From the NCBI GenBank assembly GCA_002280565.1, contig NCEF01000012.1:1-41585 (forward strand): a stretch of DNA of 41,585 bases, given 5' to 3'. Of this stretch, positions 17,734 through 26,600 are shown in pieces (position 1 is the first letter of the stretch; the number at the start of each line of letters is the position of its first letter). Under the pieces are notes generated by a model, which was not told the DNA's origin, searched no databases, and worked only from the letters and a program-made list of their open reading frames with translations. The translations under genes and the position numbers were made by a program. The DNA is from Sphingomonas sp. 32-66-10 (GTDB lineage: Bacteria > Pseudomonadota > Alphaproteobacteria > Sphingomonadales > Sphingomonadaceae).

Positions 17734-19113
17734 ATGCGGGTCGTTGCACTAGCCTCACAGGATGATTTCGACGGCTGGCGCGACGCCGCCCGCGCGCTCG
17801 CCGCAGCGCGGGTCGATCCGTCGGAGGTGGTGTGGCAAGTCGGCGACCAGCCCGCCGACCTGTTCGGCGACGAAGCCGTCCTTCCCGCTACGGCCCCCGA
17901 ACTGCGCGTCTCGCGCCGCTTCGTCAGCCTCGCGCGCGAGGCGATCCTGCACAGCGACCCCGAACGCTTTGCGCTGGTCTACACGCTGCTGACCCGCGTG
18001 ATCGCGCGACCGGGCAGCATCGAGGACAAGGCCGACCCGCTGCTCCGCCGCCTCGATGACATGGCGAAATCGGTCCGCCGCGACATTCACAAGATGCGCG
18101 CGTTTTTGCGGTTCCGCGAGGTGGCGGACGATGCCGGCCCCCGCTTCATCGCGTGGTTCGAAGCCGACCATCACATCGTCCGCGCCAATGCCCGTTTCTT
18201 CGTCGACCGCTTCCACACGATGCGCTGGTCGATTCTGACGCCCGACATCTCGCTCCACTGGGACGGCAAGACGCTGTCCGAAGGCCCCGGCGCGAGCAAG
18301 GCCGACGCGCCGCAGGACGATCCGGTCGAGGCGGTGTGGAAGACCTATTACGCGTCGATCTTCAACCCTGCCCGGCTCAAGACCGGCGCCATGCTCAAGG
18401 AAATGCCGCGCAAGTACTGGAAAAACATGCCCGAAACCGCGTTGGTGGCAGAGCTGATCAAAGGCGCGCGCGCCCGCGAGCTGGCAATGGTGGAGACGGC
18501 ACGGTTGACCGGACCCGGCGGCAACGCGACCAAGGCGTGGGCCGCGCTGCGCGACGAAGCAATGGCCTGCACCCGCTGCCAACTCTACAAACCCGCGACG
18601 CAAACCGTGTTCGGCGAAGGCCCGGTCGATGCTCCCCTCATGCTGATCGGCGAACAGCCCGGCGATCAGGAGGATCTAGCCGGCCGGCCCTTCGTGGGCC
18701 CTGCGGGGCAGCTCCTCGACGATGCGCTGGCCCAGGCCGGGATCGACCGCGCCGCCACCTATCTCACCAATGCGGTCAAGCATTTCAAATTCGAACCGCG
18801 CGGCAAACGCCGCATCCATTCAACGCCCGATGCGGGTGAGATTAGCGCCTGCCGCTGGTGGATCGAACAGGAATTGCTGATCGTCCGACCCAAAGTGGTG
18901 ATCGCCCTCGGCGCCACCGCCGCCCGCGCGCTGCTGAGTCGGGCGGTCACCATCTCGCGCGAACGCGGCCGCGCCATCCCGCTCGACTCGGGCGCGGAGG
19001 CGTGGATCACCGTCCACCCCAGCTATCTGCTGCGCCTGCCCGACCCGGAGGCCAAGGCGGCACAGCACGCCGCCTTCATCGCCGACCTGCGCGCTGCAGC
19101 TGCGCGGCTTTAA
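17734..19113 (+). CDS. udgX: DUF4130 - UdgX family uracil-DNA binding fusion protein
   Basis: The 459-residue protein joins two parts. The N-terminal DUF4130 domain (about 75-225: LVYTLLTRV.., MRAFLRFREV.., ADHHIVRANARFFVDRF, MRWSILTPD) is the partner domain known from genomes with the radical SAM gene above. The C-terminal part (about 270-459) is a uracil-DNA glycosylase-like domain of UdgX type: GEQPGDQEDLAGRPF (306-320), FVGPAGQLLDD, NAVKHFKFE, the UdgX-specific insert KRRIHSTP with His362, and HPSYLLR. In mycobacterial UdgX the equivalent His bonds covalently to the sugar of excised uracil, so the protein marks uracil in DNA. Only three cysteines occur in the whole chain (Cys279, Cys282, Cys373); the usual fourth iron-sulfur position is Ala391. 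AAGGGGA precedes the ATG at 17734. Its stop shares TTAA with the convergent gene's stop. Confidence 0.93.
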   Translation: MRVVALASQDDFDGWRDAARALAAARVDPSEVVWQVGDQPADLFGDEAVLPATAPELRVSRRFVSLAREAILHSDPERFALVYTLLTRVIARPGSIEDKADPLLRRLDDMAKSVRRDIHKMRAFLRFREVADDAGPRFIAWFEADHHIVRANARFFVDRFHTMRWSILTPDISLHWDGKTLSEGPGASKADAPQDDPVEAVWKTYYASIFNPARLKTGAMLKEMPRKYWKNMPETALVAELIKGARARELAMVETARLTGPGGNATKAWAALRDEAMACTRCQLYKPATQTVFGEGPVDAPLMLIGEQPGDQEDLAGRPFVGPAGQLLDDALAQAGIDRAATYLTNAVKHFKFEPRGKRRIHSTPDAGEISACRWWIEQELLIVRPKVVIALGATAARALLSRAVTISRERGRAIPLDSGAEAWITVHPSYLLRLPDPEAKAAQHAAFIADLRAAAARL

Positions 19114-19628
19114 TCCAGCTGCTTCTTCAGCTTCGCCAGCGCCGCGAACGGCCCGGTTTCATCCTCGCCCAGCACTCCGGCATCGCGCAGTGCCGCGTCT
19201 GCGCCCGCACTGCGCGGGAACGGGTCGAGCGCCAGCGCAAGCGTCTCCGCCGCCGCCTCGCCCAGGTCGATCGCACCGCCGGCGTAGAACACGGTATCGC
19301 AATCCTCCCCCGACAGTTCGACCTCGTCGCCTTCGGGCGTGCCTTCGGGGACGAAGCGGATCGCGAAATCTTCCTCGACCTGCGCCGGAACCCGGTCGCC
19401 GGTGACGCTGCACGGCTGGACCACCGCGCCCGACAGATGCCCGCGCGCGACCACGCCGGTCGCGTCGCGATGCACCGTCATCACCGCATCGAGCCGGTCG
19501 ATCGCGATCAGCGCGAATCGCTTGGCCAGCGCCGCGCGCTCCCCGGCATCGGCGGAAATCTCAACGCGATGCTCGCCCTTGCCGATCGCATCCAGCCGCT
19601 GGGGCCGCGAAAATTCCGGCGCGATCAC
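19110..19628 (-). CDS. YceD family (DUF177) protein
   Basis: The 172-residue protein belongs to the YceD/DUF177 family, whose members are needed for normal 23S rRNA accumulation in some bacteria and plants; the molecular role is unclear. The signature is CDTVFYAGGAIDLGEAAAE followed by TLALALDPFPRS, and the chain ends with the typical FAALAKLKKQLD. The start is GTG at 19628, which overlaps the stop of the upstream chaperone gene as GTGA, giving the expected family N-terminus (VIAPEFSRP). A longer frame reaching 19922 overlaps the chaperone and is not real. The stop TAA overlaps the convergent udgX stop. Confidence 0.92.
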   Translation of the reverse strand: MIAPEFSRPQRLDAIGKGEHRVEISADAGERAALAKRFALIAIDRLDAVMTVHRDATGVVARGHLSGAVVQPCSVTGDRVPAQVEEDFAIRFVPEGTPEGDEVELSGEDCDTVFYAGGAIDLGEAAAETLALALDPFPRSAGADAALRDAGVLGEDETGPFAALAKLKKQLD

Positions 19629-20146
19629 GCCAGCCGCCCCGCCAGCAAATCGCCGTGCGACACGCCCGCCAGCCCATCGTACAGCGCCCGCAGTCCCTCC
19701 GCCGCGTGCGCCAGCGCCGCGTCGCCCGGATGCGCGCCACGATACAGGTTGCGCAGCAGCGCGTCGGAAAACGCCCCCGGCGCCGCCCCGTCGGCCAGCG
19801 CATCGCGATACGCCCCGATCCGCCCGCCCAGCAGCGCCATCATCTTGCCGATCCCCTTGCCGACCACCACGTCGCCGATCCCGATCTGGCGCAGCTGCCC
19901 GTCCATGTCCTCGACGAAACATTCGGTCAGCCGCGCGGTCGTCTCGGCTGCCTCCGCGTCATGCTCGATCCGCAGCATCACCATGGCGAGCACGCTCGCG
20001 ATCATGTCGAACCGGCCGTTCACCGTATCGGGCACGGCGCCCGCCTCATACCAATGCGGTTCGCGCCCGCGCGCGACCACCGCCTGATACAGTTCAGCCG
20101 CCGGATTCTCCGCCTTGCGCCCGGTCAGCCTGTCCCACAATCGCAT
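19625..20146 (-). CDS. Ubiquinol-cytochrome c chaperone (CBP3 family)
   Basis: The 173-residue protein belongs to the CBP3/UQCC1 family that helps cytochrome b assembly in the bc1 complex. Visible family features are the ending of the first helix LYQAVVARGREPHWYEAGAVPDTVNGRFDMIA, the core VLAMVMLRIEH and DGQLRQIGIGDVVVGKGIGKMM, and GRIGAYRDAL. The ATG at 20146 has GGAG about seven bases upstream on the minus strand; the open frame to 20314 would run into bamE on the other strand. The order chaperone-DUF177 and divergence from bamE is common in sphingomonads. Translationally coupled to the downstream gene. Confidence 0.93.
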   Translation of the reverse strand: MRLWDRLTGRKAENPAAELYQAVVARGREPHWYEAGAVPDTVNGRFDMIASVLAMVMLRIEHDAEAAETTARLTECFVEDMDGQLRQIGIGDVVVGKGIGKMMALLGGRIGAYRDALADGAAPGAFSDALLRNLYRGAHPGDAALAHAAEGLRALYDGLAGVSHGDLLAGRLA

Positions 20147-20258
20147 CGTCTCACTCCAATGTCTCTCGGCGCTTGTTTGCCGGAGCCGCCCCGCATATTG
20201 AGGGGAACGGCACGCGATGCAATGCGTGGCCTGTGCCCGTCTGGGGAGAGTGAGTTTG

Positions 20259-20732
20259 ATGAAGTCCGCCCGTATCCTGACCGTCGCGCTCTGCGGCACG
20301 ATTCTGCTCGGCACCAGTGCCTGTGTGAAGCCGCTGCGGGGGTATCAGGGCTATGTGGTCGATGCCGATCTGGTCAACTCGGTTCAGCCCGGCGTGGACA
20401 ATCGCGAATCGGTACTGCAGACGCTGGGCAAGCCGACGCTGACCAGCCAGTTCAACGAAGGCGAATGGTATTATGTCGGGCGCCAGACCCGCAACTTCGC
20501 GTTCAACAACCCCACCGCGAAGGAACAGACGACGCTGCGCATCCGCTTCGACGCGGCCGGCAACGTCACTGAAGTGACGCGCACCGGCGCGGAGCAGATC
20601 GCGTCGATCAACCCGTCTGGCGAAAAGACCCCGACGCTGGGCCGCAAGCGCGGGTTCTTCGAGGATCTGTTCGGCAATATCGGCACGGTCGGCGCGCCCG
20701 GCACCGGCGGCGGTCCGGGCGAAGGGCCCTGA
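20259..20732 (+). CDS. bamE: Outer membrane assembly lipoprotein BamE
   Basis: BamE is a small lipoprotein of the BAM complex that inserts beta-barrels into the outer membrane. The 157-residue protein has a lipoprotein signal with the probable modified Cys22 (LLGTSAC) and the SmpA/OmlA fold: GYVVDADLVNSVQPGVDNRESVLQTLGKPT, then EWYYVGRQ and TTLRIRFDAAGNVTEV. A Gly/Pro-rich tail (about 140-157) is longer than in E. coli. GGGGAGAG lies about ten bases before ATG 20259; a TTG one codon upstream is an alternative. It is divergent from the CBP3 gene with 112 bases between starts. Confidence 0.95.
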   Translation: MKSARILTVALCGTILLGTSACVKPLRGYQGYVVDADLVNSVQPGVDNRESVLQTLGKPTLTSQFNEGEWYYVGRQTRNFAFNNPTAKEQTTLRIRFDAAGNVTEVTRTGAEQIASINPSGEKTPTLGRKRGFFEDLFGNIGTVGAPGTGGGPGEGP

Positions 20733-20823
20733 TCCTCCTTTCAATCGGCTGAATCAGGCGTTCCCGCATCGTTCAGTCAGCGGGTCCTACTTTCTGCTCA
20801 TGCCCAACAACCGGGCCGAGTCG

Positions 20824-20830
20824 AAGGAGG
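20824..20830 (+). promoter_or_regulatory. Strong ribosome binding site AAGGAGG
   Basis: AAGGAGG lies five bases before ATG 20836 and selects that start over an in-frame ATG at 20800. Confidence 0.65.
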
Positions 20831-20835
20831 ACGTA

Positions 20836-21351
20836 ATGAGGAAATTCATCGCAACCGCGCTGATCGCCGCTGTCGCCATGCCGGTCATGGTTCCCGCCGC
20901 CAGCGCCCAGTCGCAGCGCGAAGTGCGCCGCGAGCGCCAGGACCTGCGTGAGGAACAGCGCGAGCTGCGCGACGCCCGCCGCTATGGCGACCGCCGTGAT
21001 GTCCGCCGCGAACAGCGCGACGTGCGTGAAGAGCGCCGCGAATATCGCGACGCGGTTCAGGACCGCAACCGCCGCTGGGGCGACAATGACTGGCGCACCT
21101 ATCGCGGCACCCATCGTGGCGTCTACGCCCGTGGCGGCTGGCGTGCGCCGTTCCGTTATCAGGGCTTCCGCGCCGGCGTGCGCATCGCGCCGACCTATTA
21201 TGGCAGCCGTTACTTCATCGCCGACCCGTGGCGCTATCGCCTGCCCCCGGCCGGCCGTTATCAGCGCTGGGTGCGCCACTATGATGACGTGCTGCTGGTC
21301 GACACCCGTCGCGGCGTCGTGGTGCGGGTCTATCGCAACTTCTACTGGTAA
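20836..21351 (+). CDS. RcnB-like secreted Arg-rich protein
   Basis: The 171-residue protein has a signal peptide (about 1-24, ending ASAQ). A long helix of Arg/Glu/Asp-rich repeats follows (about 27-78, REVRRERQDLREEQRELR..), and then a compact C-terminal part with many aromatic residues ending RWVRHYDDVLLVDTR and VVRVYRNFYW. That C-terminal pattern is the RcnB family signature; E. coli RcnB affects nickel/cobalt homeostasis in the periplasm. The Arg-rich segment is much more extended than in RcnB, so metal homeostasis is only a guess. A perfect hairpin follows the stop. The start is fixed by AAGGAGG. Confidence 0.85.
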   Translation: MRKFIATALIAAVAMPVMVPAASAQSQREVRRERQDLREEQRELRDARRYGDRRDVRREQRDVREERREYRDAVQDRNRRWGDNDWRTYRGTHRGVYARGGWRAPFRYQGFRAGVRIAPTYYGSRYFIADPWRYRLPPAGRYQRWVRHYDDVLLVDTRRGVVVRVYRNFYW

Positions 21352-21364
21352 GTCGTAACAAAAT

Positions 21365-21397
21365 GGCCGCGCCGACGGATACGCTGTCGGCGCGGCC
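21365..21397. terminator. Bidirectional terminator
   Basis: GGCCGCGCCGAC and GTCGGCGCGGCC form a perfect 12-bp stem with a nine-base loop between the convergent rcnB-like gene and pbpC. On the minus strand the stem is followed by ATTTTG, so it looks like a terminator mainly for pbpC, and possibly for both. Confidence 0.8.
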
Positions 21398-21462
21398 TAG
21401 ACTCGTTCCGGCCCAGAAAGGGTAAGGGACCGGATGCGACAACGCGCCGATTCCGCTTTGGT

Positions 21463-23658
21463 TCAGCGGACGGTAAACATCACCTGATCGACCACCCGAC
21501 CGCCCGGCGCCACCAGCCGCAACTGATGCCGGCCCGGCCCCGCCAGCACCAGCGGGCGCGCATCGGCAGCGCCCAGATCACGCCCGTCGAGCAGCAGCCG
21601 GTGGCCGATCATCTCTCCTGATACGCTGATCGCCATGCGTTGCCGCGCGATCGGGATATCCGGGTCGAGCGCATAGACGCTGCCCGCAACCGGGCTGACA
21701 ATGCGCGGTCGCCGCGCCACGGCCGGTGCCGCCGCAACGCTGGTCATCCCGGTTCCCGCAAGGAAATATTCCCGACGCGGCTGTTCGATATTGCCGCCAA
21801 AGCTGATCCGCCGCTCCTCGATCCCCTTGGGTCGCTCCGGCGCGCGACCGGGCCGCTCGGCATGCAGCGCCATCATCACGTCGCGCCACACCGGCGCCGC
21901 GCCGCTGGTCCCCGACACCGCGCGCATCGGATCGCCTTCAAGGTTTCCGACCCACACACCGACCGTGTAGCGGTCGGAAAAGCCGATGCACCAATTGTCG
22001 CGCATCGCCTTTGACGTCCCCGTCTTCACCGCCGCCCAGAAGGGCAGGCGCAACGCCGAATCCATGCCAAAAGTCGATGCCCGCGCCGCTGGATCGGCGA
22101 GCATGTCGGCGACCAGCCATGCGGCCTGCGGCGTCGTCGTCGGACGCGCCTCGGCGTCCTTCGCCTCCGCTTCCACATGCAGCGGCGACCACCGCCCACC
22201 GCGCGCGAGGCTGCGATATGCCGCGACCTGCTCGACCAACGTCACCTCCGCCGACCCCAGCGCCAGGCTGAACCCATAATAATCGCCGCTCTCGGTCAGC
22301 CCGCGATAACCGCTGTCCCACAGCCGGTCGCGAAACGCCTCCACGCCCGTCAGGATCAAGGTCCGCACCGCCGGCACGTTGAGCGACCCCGCCAGCGCCG
22401 ATCGCGCGCTCACCGGTCCCTTGAACGCGCGGTCGTAATTCTGCGGCACATACAGCCCCGACGCAGTGTCGAGCTGCACCGGACTGTCGTCGAGGATCGA
22501 GGCGGGGGTCAGATACCCCTTCTCGATCGCCTGCGCGTAGAGGAACGGTTTGAGCGTCGAACCCGCCTGCCGATAGCTCGCCGCGCCATCGACCGACGGC
22601 GCGGTCGACGCCCCGCCGATCCCGCCGACCCAGGCCAGAATCTCCCCGGTCGCATTGTCCGCAACGATCACCGCCCCGTCGCGCGCACGGGTGCCGCCAA
22701 GGCCAACCAGCTGCCGCCGCAAGGCCCGGATCGCGACGCGCTGCACGTCGAGATCGATGGTCGTCTTCACCCGCAAACCCGGCTGGGTCAGCATCCGGTT
22801 GGACAGGTGCATCGCGAGGCCGGGATCGAGCGTCAGGCTGCGCGCCGGGCCGAGCATCGACGCCGCCGCCCCGGCAAAGCGGCTGCAATCATCATCCCGC
22901 GAGAGCGCGCACGCCCGCCGCGCCACCGCATCCGCCCCCGCAGAGGGATCGGGCAGCAATGCCGCAAGCAGCAGCCCATCGTCGCGCGTCAGCGCATCGG
23001 GCGTCTTGCCGAACAGCCCCAGCGCCGCCGCCCCGATCCCCTGCGCCTCACCCCGAAACCCGGCCAGGTTGAGATAGGCCTCAAGGATCTGATCCTTGCT
23101 CCACCCGCGCTCCAGCGCCGCCCCGGCGCGCATCTGGCGCAGCTTGTCGATGAACCCGCGCGATCCCGGCGCGGCCAGATCGGGCGACAGATAGCCCGCG
23201 ACCTGCATCGACAGCGTCGACGCCCCGCGCGCGCGCTTGCCCTCAAGTCTGTCGCGGATCGACCCCGCGACCGCCCACCAATCGACCCCGTCATGGTCGC
23301 GGAACCGCCGGTCCTCGGCATTCGCAATCGCCTCGACCGCTTCGGGCGCGATCTTGTCGAGCGGCGTCCATGCCAGCCGCCGCGCCTGAAAATCGACCCG
23401 CGAACTGTCGAGCAGCCGCCCCTCACGGTCGTATAGCCACGCCTCGGACGGCTTCCACCCCGCCACCGTCGCGCGATGCGACGGGAGCGGCGGCGGCAGC
23501 GTCGCCCAGTCGACCGCGACGTGCACGCCGGCCAGCGTCAGGATCGCCGCGACTGCAATGCGCGGCCCGGTCCACCACGCGCGATGCGTCGCGGCTTCGA
23601 TCCGGGTCCACAGGCCGCCGACGCGCTCGATCAAGGACTGGAGAAACGCCACACCCAT
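21463..23658 (-). CDS. pbpC: Penicillin-binding protein 1C
   Basis: PBP1C is a bifunctional peptidoglycan glycosyltransferase/transpeptidase anchored in the inner membrane. The 731-residue protein has one membrane segment (about 30-50). The GT51 domain (about 75-240) has the catalytic Glu in NAEDRRFRDHDGVD. The transpeptidase domain (about 300-590) has the active Ser in GSTLKPF, the second motif SLN and the KTGTS triad. The C-terminal PBP1C-specific BiPBP_C beta domain is about 640-731. The gene starts 23 bases after the alpha-2-macroglobulin gene, the same pairing as in E. coli. Downstream is a bidirectional hairpin. Confidence 0.96.
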   Translation of the reverse strand: MGVAFLQSLIERVGGLWTRIEAATHRAWWTGPRIAVAAILTLAGVHVAVDWATLPPPLPSHRATVAGWKPSEAWLYDREGRLLDSSRVDFQARRLAWTPLDKIAPEAVEAIANAEDRRFRDHDGVDWWAVAGSIRDRLEGKRARGASTLSMQVAGYLSPDLAAPGSRGFIDKLRQMRAGAALERGWSKDQILEAYLNLAGFRGEAQGIGAAALGLFGKTPDALTRDDGLLLAALLPDPSAGADAVARRACALSRDDDCSRFAGAAASMLGPARSLTLDPGLAMHLSNRMLTQPGLRVKTTIDLDVQRVAIRALRRQLVGLGGTRARDGAVIVADNATGEILAWVGGIGGASTAPSVDGAASYRQAGSTLKPFLYAQAIEKGYLTPASILDDSPVQLDTASGLYVPQNYDRAFKGPVSARSALAGSLNVPAVRTLILTGVEAFRDRLWDSGYRGLTESGDYYGFSLALGSAEVTLVEQVAAYRSLARGGRWSPLHVEAEAKDAEARPTTTPQAAWLVADMLADPAARASTFGMDSALRLPFWAAVKTGTSKAMRDNWCIGFSDRYTVGVWVGNLEGDPMRAVSGTSGAAPVWRDVMMALHAERPGRAPERPKGIEERRISFGGNIEQPRREYFLAGTGMTSVAAAPAVARRPRIVSPVAGSVYALDPDIPIARQRMAISVSGEMIGHRLLLDGRDLGAADARPLVLAGPGRHQLRLVAPGGRVVDQVMFTVR

Positions 23659-23681
23659 CCCTTGTCGTCAGGGCGCATCGC

Positions 23682-26600
23682 TCACCGCTGCGCCACCACC
23701 ATCGGCTGGTTCGGCACCGCCGCGCGGATTTCCGGCGAATACATCGCCTCGACCCGGCTCGGCGGCAGCTGCAACCGGCCCGCCGCGTTCAGCCGCATCG
23801 CATAGCTCACCGTATGCGTGCCGCGCGGCATCCACGCGAAATAGCCGCGCCACGCATCGCGCCCGCGCTCGACATAGCTGGTTCCACCGCTGCTGGTCCC
23901 TTCGGCCAGCATCTCCGACTGGCCACCCAGCGACCCGATCACCGTCGCGCCCGCCGGCACCGGATCGCTGATCACCACCCAGTTGCGATCCGCGCTCGCC
24001 TCGACCGTCAGCGTCACCTTCAGCACGTCGCCGCGCGTCAGCACGCCCTTGGTCTTGGCCTGCACCACTTCGACCGTGCGGGTCAGCTTGTAGCCGGCGT
24101 TGAGCGGTTGGGTCAGCGGCACCGCCGCCTTGACCTGCACGCTCGCCCACGGCCCCGCCCCACCCGACTGAGCGAGCACCAGCGGCGTCTGCCGTGCGGG
24201 CAGCGCGAACAACAGGCTGCGCTGCGCCTCGGCCAGCGGCCAGCTGCGCGTCACCGTCTGCGTGCCGATCGTCGCCGTCGTGATCCCCGCGACCTGCGCC
24301 GCCGGATACACGCCCTCAAACTTGCGCGCGGCGATCACGCCCCAGGCATTTGCGGTGGTCGTGTCCCAATGGCCGCGTTGCTGGCGCAGCGCCGCACCGA
24401 CCATCATCTTCGGCCCCTCACTCTGGAACGCCGGACGCCCCAGCGTCGCGACCAGCGCCTTGAGCACCGATTCGTCACCCGACGCCATCAGCCACCACGG
24501 GGTATTGCCCTTGTCGGACAGGTCGATCCGCGTGCCTTCATAGACCAGCCGCGTCTTGAGCACGCCCTCCGCCGCCGCGCGCAGCTGCGCACCATTGGCA
24601 AGGCCAGGCACCCGGCCGAGCGCCGCGATGTAATCGGCCAGCGTCGAGGTCGGCATGTCCGCCGGCGTGATGCCAAGCTGCCCCAGCATCGCCGCCGACG
24701 CCGCGCCCTGCCGCGCCAGCGCCGCGAACGCCGCGACCTTTTGCAGCCGCACATCGCCATAGTCATCGTGCCGCAGCCGCCCGTCGAGCACCGCCTTCAG
24801 CGCCTCGATCATCCGGCTCCGCGACGCGTCGGGAATCGGCAGCCCGGCTTCCGCGGTGATCGACAGGATATAGCTGGTCAGCGCCTCCGACCCGCGCAGG
24901 CTCTCCGACGGGAAATACCGCAGCAACCCGTCGCGATCGAGATAGACCGGCAACTCGCCCGCCAACCGGTTCCACGCGCCCATATCGCCCAGCACCACCG
25001 CCTGCGACGTGCGCTGCTCGAAACAGCCATAGGGGTATGCCGCCATATAATCGCGCACGCCCTGCAGCGGCGGGACCAGAGTCTGCGTCAACCGCACCGT
25101 GACGCTGCCGACACCCGGCAGTGCCCCCGCGGGCGGCGCAATCGAAATCGGCCCGCCCTCGCCCACGCGCGCCAGCGTCGCGGCCCAGGTTTCGACCGGC
25201 ACCGCGGGCGCAATATCCTGCACCACCGTCACCGCATCGACCGCCTTGCCCGACTCGTCGCGCGCACTGACCTTCCACTGGAGCTTGTCGAAGCCCTTGG
25301 GCGCAGTCAGGTTCCACGCGATCGGCACCGCGCCGCCGGCCGGAATCTCCACCGTCAGATCGCGGCCCTGCGCCACCTTGGGCGACAGCTCGACCTTCGC
25401 CGTCACCTTCATCGGCTTGTCGGAGCCATTGCGCAGCGTGAACCCGGCCGAGAAGAAGTCGCCATCGCGCACCAAAGGCGGGATGCCGGCAAAGATGCTC
25501 AGATCCTGCGCCGTCCGCACCGCCGTTTCGCCCATGCCGAACGTCTGGCCGTCACTGCCGACCGCCACTGCGACCAGCTTGAACGCGGTCAGCGCATCGC
25601 TCAGCGGCACATCGACCTGCGCGCGTCCCTGGGCGTCGAGCGGTACGGTTCCCCGCCACAACAGTACCGGCTGGAAATTTTCACGGTTCAGCGCCGACAG
25701 ATCGCCGCCGCCACCGCCGCCCGCCGCCACCGCCTTGCGCCCATAATGGCGCTTGCCGACCACCTGCGTCTGCGCGGTGGACGTCAGCACCGACAATGGT
25801 CGCTCACCCATCATCGCCTTGAGCACGTCGAGGCTCTCGTTCGGGGCAAGCTGCAACAGCGCCTCGTCGACCGCGACGAACGCAACATCGGCCTTGGGCG
25901 CGACACTGCCATCGGGGTTCTTGACCTGCAGCGACACCTTGGCGGTGTCACGTGCGGCATAGCGGTCCTTGTCCGCCTTGACGGTCACGCCCATGCGGTG
26001 ACCTTCCCAGCCGACCTTGATCTTGGCGATGCCCATGCGGAAGCTCGGCTTGGCCAGATCGACCAGCGCCGTGGGCTTCGCCCCCTCGCGCGAGAAGAAG
26101 GGCAGGTTCCAGCGCCGCGCCAGATCGGCCCACCACAATTTCCACCCGCCGACACGCCCGCGCACCGCCATGACCGACACGAACACATCGGGGGCATAAA
26201 CGCCCTTCAGCGGCACCTCGACTACCGGATTGTCGCCCGACAATGTGGTGACAAAGCTCGACAGCACGCCCTCGCGCTCGACCGTGACCAACGCGGTCGC
26301 CTCACGGAATGGCATGCGCACCTGGAAGCGCGCGGTGTCGGTCGACTTATATTCCTGGGCTTCGGCGATCACGTCCATGCGGTCGCCATTGTCGCCGCCG
26401 AACCACCAGTCATCCTCGCCCGCCAGCCACACCGACGTCGTCGCACGCGCCACATTGCCTGCGCTGTCGGTGGTCGTCGCCACGACATGCACCTCGCCCG
26501 ACACGCCCGGATCGATCGAACATTGCGCCAGGCCGAGCGCGTCGGTCTTCGCCGAACAGGATCCGCCGATCTTCGTCGTGCGCATGTTGTTTTCATACGC

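Noticed and set aside
19629-19922. N-terminal extension of the DUF177 gene
   Set aside because: It overlaps the chaperone gene in another frame, and the sequence is Arg/Gly-rich shadow coding; the GTGA junction gives the proper start.
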